From EW11 sp035765635 (GTDB taxonomy: Bacteria > Verrucomicrobiota > Verrucomicrobiia > Opitutales > Opitutaceae): a DNA stretch of 64,000 bases. Below, piece by piece: positions 61,271 to 64,000 of the stretch. The notes beneath the pieces are model-generated. The model did no database searches, was not told the origin of the DNA, and saw only the letters and a list, made by a program, of their open reading frames with translations. The translations under genes and the position numbers were made by a program. Every line of letters begins with the position of its first letter. Within the stretch, counting starts at the first letter, position 1. The stretch covers positions 124,001 through 188,000 of the forward strand of contig DASTWZ010000009.1 of the NCBI GenBank assembly GCA_035765635.1. The letters run 5' to 3'.

Positions 61271-64000
61271 TCAGAACGACAGCGTGTTGGTCAGGCTCCA
61301 AACCTGAGTAGGTGCGATGCGCCAGGCGGCGACGGTGCCGTCGGGCTGTACCGTGACGGGGATCAACTCATTGCCCTTACCGACGTTCCGCACATTGAGT
61401 TGCACCCGATACTCGAGATTCTTGCCGAGTTTGTGCGTATAGCCGACCCAGAGATCGATATTCGTTTCCGCAGGTCCATAGTACGGACTGTTAAGGTCAA
61501 ACTTCGCACTCGTGGCCACGAATGGATTGGCAGCGACTTGGTCGCCGACGTAGTAGATCGGTTTGTACCCGATCACCACTTTGTCCTGCCAACGATAAGC
61601 CAGGCCGACGTTGAAGCCCTTCAGAAATCCGTGCTTGAAATCATAATCGGCGATGAAGTTCGCGCGCCATTTTCTCAACTCCGTCACCGCATTGTTTTCC
61701 TGACCCTTGACGGACAGCCACGAGGCCCAGAAATTTGCATTCCAGTTTTCCAGCGCGGTGGTAGCCGTGGAACCAGAACCGCTGCGCAACGTTCCTGCAG
61801 CGGTGGTGTTCAAGGCCGTGTTGATTGTGTTCACCAACTGATTCAGCTCGGCATCGCCGACATTGTTACGCGTCGCTTCTTGTTTTGAGGCGTTGATCGT
61901 TAAGCGCAGGCCTTCGATCGGTTGTGCGTACAACTCGAATTCCAACCCTTTCGACACATTGTCCTCCGGAATCGTGAAGCCACTGGGCGTTTGATAGGTG
62001 ATATCATGGAGCTGTGATATCTGCGTCTGATTAGTATCAATTTTCCAAGAGGAGAAGAAGGTCGAGGGTAAGCTCTTGACCAGCGCATCCCAGCCGGCGA
62101 CGTCCGCGTGTTGTGCGGCCAACGCGTCGGCCGCTGTCTGGTTGGCCTTCGGCTGGTAGGTATATCCGTTAGGATCGCCCGTGTGATATGTTGCTGGATT
62201 CGTTGGATCCGAAACTTCGAAAACGAAGCGGTTACGTGACTCTTGGTAGTCGGCAAACATTTGTCCCAGATAGAATGAGTTGAAGCCGCTGGTTCCATTA
62301 GAGTTCACCACCTTGGTTTCGTAATGGTTCATTTTCAGGGAGTACTTGCCGTCCTTTGTCGAAAGTAAGATGCCGTAGTCTTTCGTCGTGCCGGTTGGAG
62401 GCGTCAGCAGATTATTAACCGGACCAACCCGACCGGCTAGCGGTTGAAAGTTCTCCGATTGATTGTAGAACACGCTCACATTAATCGGCAGCCGCTGGTG
62501 AAGGAGCTGGTTGATGTGGAAGACGCCGCTCCAACTGTTCGAGTCGTCTTCGACAACACTCGCGGTGCTCGGCAGCTTGAACGTGCTTGGGTCGAGAACC
62601 GGACGACCTTCGGCATCGCGCGTCGCGGAGACCGTCCACGCTTTCGCCCGATCTTTGCGGTAACCGTACATGCCAACGAAAGCGCCGTCCCAAAAATACC
62701 CCTGCCAAATCAATGCTTTGGACGATATGCTGTTCTTCGACTTTGAGGCATTGGTCAGGTTTTGATCTCGGTTGCCGTCTTCGGAGTTGACGATCGTGAT
62801 CGGAACATTCGTCCAGCCGCGATAATTCGCGGGATTTTCCGATTGAGTGGAATTGCGCTGCGCATTCCCCACCGGGAAGTTCGGATTAATCCACGGATCT
62901 GCCGGATTCACATTCGTCGCAATCCAGGTCGAGTCAAAGGCGCGTATGCTTCCGCTCTCGACCACCGCCTGCGTGGTGGGATTCGGGATATTAGCGCCCG
63001 CGGCGGTCGTCGCGTTGGCCAAGGACTGGCCGAGATAGATCACTGGATAAACCCCACGAACGCTGGAGTTGATCGTGGCGGGGTTCGATCCAGCACCGTT
63101 GATGAAATCTTTATATCCGTTGTCCGCGACGTAGTGAGCGAAATTCCGCGAGTACGATTCACGCGAGTCATCGCTGTAGAGACCGGTCAGGATATGATGA
63201 CCAATAAACTTCGTGAAGAAGTTATGATACTTTCCGCCATCGAAATCATGCTTCGCATAGGCGGTTACCCGGACATCTTCACGATCGGTACCACCGAAGA
63301 AACCGCCACCGTCGGATTGAGCAATGAAAGGCCGGCCGAAATTTGGATTCAACGATCCGTCGGCTTCATATTGAATAACATCGACGAACAACTGTTGGCC
63401 TTTGTCTGTCTCGAAGTTGAGCTGACCGTTGTCGTAGTGCTGTTTATCGTACGCCGCTTCGAAGCCGACTTTGCCATCAAACAGCGTCTCCGAAATGTTG
63501 GCGTTGTACCGATGGAAGTTTTGCCACTCGTATTTGTTCGGGCCGTCGATCAGTTGATCATAAAAATTGAAGATCGAAGGATCGGAGAGTGTTAGGTTAC
63601 GCGTCAGACCGAACTTCGCGCCGGGCAAGTTCACCTTTTTCGAAATGTCGCGGTAGATCGTCAGAGACGACATGCGGCTGAAGGGAATACCGCCGATGGA
63701 TTTATCAATCGCGCCGTTTGTCCCGATGCCTCTGATCGTGCTTGGCTCCCAGTTGACCAACGTGCCGGCGGCGGTGTCGCCGCTGTTGTAAATGGCCATC
63801 GGATTGCCGAAATAGCCCGTAGCGAATTGTCCGCCGAGCCACGGTTGCCAGTACGGATTGAGCGTACCGCTCGGGAACCCGCCCGTATTATTGTAGTTCT
63901 TGACGAACTGGCCGCGACCATCTGCTCCGATCGAGGCGATGTTCACGTCTTGCAATCCCCGCGCATCGAAGCCCAGACGATTTGGGTTATTATAAATAAA
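61271..64000 (-). CDS. TonB-dependent receptor, 5' end beyond window
   Basis: At least 909 residues of an outer-membrane receptor. The frame is open to the window edge (NRLGFDARGLQDVNIASIGA upstream of the first in-window TTG), so the signal peptide and plug lie outside. The barrel resembles the receptor at 18693 in style: YDKQHYDNGQLNFETDKGQQ, INASKQEATRNNVGD and a terminal TNTLSF. It probably imports a glycan product; the GH2 gene behind it may act on the same substrate. Confidence 0.88.
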   Translation of the reverse strand, partial: FIYNNPNRLGFDARGLQDVNIASIGADGRGQFVKNYNNTGGFPSGTLNPYWQPWLGGQFATGYFGNPMAIYNSGDTAAGTLVNWEPSTIRGIGTNGAIDKSIGGIPFSRMSSLTIYRDISKKVNLPGAKFGLTRNLTLSDPSIFNFYDQLIDGPNKYEWQNFHRYNANISETLFDGKVGFEAAYDKQHYDNGQLNFETDKGQQLFVDVIQYEADGSLNPNFGRPFIAQSDGGGFFGGTDREDVRVTAYAKHDFDGGKYHNFFTKFIGHHILTGLYSDDSRESYSRNFAHYVADNGYKDFINGAGSNPATINSSVRGVYPVIYLGQSLANATTAAGANIPNPTTQAVVESGSIRAFDSTWIATNVNPADPWINPNFPVGNAQRNSTQSENPANYRGWTNVPITIVNSEDGNRDQNLTNASKSKNSISSKALIWQGYFWDGAFVGMYGYRKDRAKAWTVSATRDAEGRPVLDPSTFKLPSTASVVEDDSNSWSGVFHINQLLHQRLPINVSVFYNQSENFQPLAGRVGPVNNLLTPPTGTTKDYGILLSTKDGKYSLKMNHYETKVVNSNGTSGFNSFYLGQMFADYQESRNRFVFEVSDPTNPATYHTGDPNGYTYQPKANQTAADALAAQHADVAGWDALVKSLPSTFFSSWKIDTNQTQISQLHDITYQTPSGFTIPEDNVSKGLEFELYAQPIEGLRLTINASKQEATRNNVGDAELNQLVNTINTALNTTAAGTLRSGSGSTATTALENWNANFWASWLSVKGQENNAVTELRKWRANFIADYDFKHGFLKGFNVGLAYRWQDKVVIGYKPIYYVGDQVAANPFVATSAKFDLNSPYYGPAETNIDLWVGYTHKLGKNLEYRVQLNVRNVGKGNELIPVTVQPDGTVAAWRIAPTQVWSLTNTLSF

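Overview
The window looks like a chromosomal segment of a Verrucomicrobia bacterium, probably Opitutaceae. The signs are two very large TonB-dependent receptors of the style abundant in that family, a XylR-type AraC regulator, ribose-type ABC sugar genes, GH140/GH98/GH30/GH43/GH26/GH2 carbohydrate enzymes, a PEP-CTERM protein beside an exopolysaccharide locus, and an ECF sigma factor paired with a FecR/LamG membrane protein. The assignment rests on gene content only; no rRNA gene or universal marker is present, and I recognised no tRNA or CRISPR array.

Layout. 1-6.2 kb (minus strand): exopolysaccharide locus (O-antigen ligase cut by the window edge, a Wzz/Wzc-like protein with a degenerate kinase half, two GT4 glycosyltransferases), then a PEP-CTERM protein; a phosphopantetheinyl transferase follows on plus. 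7.1-24.8 kb: hemicellulose locus with a secreted GH26 enzyme, a GH140-type hydrolase plus GPH-family symporter, a four-gene ribose-type ABC importer, a XylR-like regulator, a TonB-dependent receptor and a GH2 beta-mannosidase. Three copies of one 27-bp palindrome precede the GH26 gene, the GH140/symporter operon and the regulator/receptor divergent pair, which ties them into one regulon. 25-30.4 kb: a KefB-like antiporter, two aldo/keto-reductase-like paralogues without the catalytic tetrad, and a Gre-factor remnant. 30.5-40.1 kb: a 1,819-residue modular GH98 protein, a hypothetical membrane protein, GH30 and GH43-CBM6 xylan enzymes.

40.45-48.18 kb: a complete-looking filamentous phage (inovirus) prophage of about 7.7 kb. 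It lies between two copies of a 16-bp core; the right copy is a convincing 28-bp dif site and the left copy keeps the XerC arm and centre but has a diverged XerD arm, the expected outcome of XerC-mediated insertion at dif. Leftward genes: two small early genes, a HUH rolling-circle Rep, a large GT-C glycosyltransferase-like membrane protein, a 48-residue membrane protein, a 38-residue major coat protein, a pIII-like adhesin with a multi-spanning pVI-like C terminus, a 49-residue protein and a Zot/pI ATPase. Two rightward genes encode a ribbon-helix-helix protein and a PLDc_N-like membrane protein. A 69-nt nested palindrome and a GC-rich hairpin region are candidate packaging, origin or operator structures. 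This element is the most interesting part of the window, especially its translationally coupled GT-C gene.

48.2-64 kb: a secreted alpha/beta hydrolase, the FecR/sigma pair, a type-B carboxylesterase, a MarR-controlled cassette (MarR, SDR, RND adaptor, RND pump) with two matching 16-bp operators, a secreted GH2 enzyme and a TonB-dependent receptor running off the right edge.
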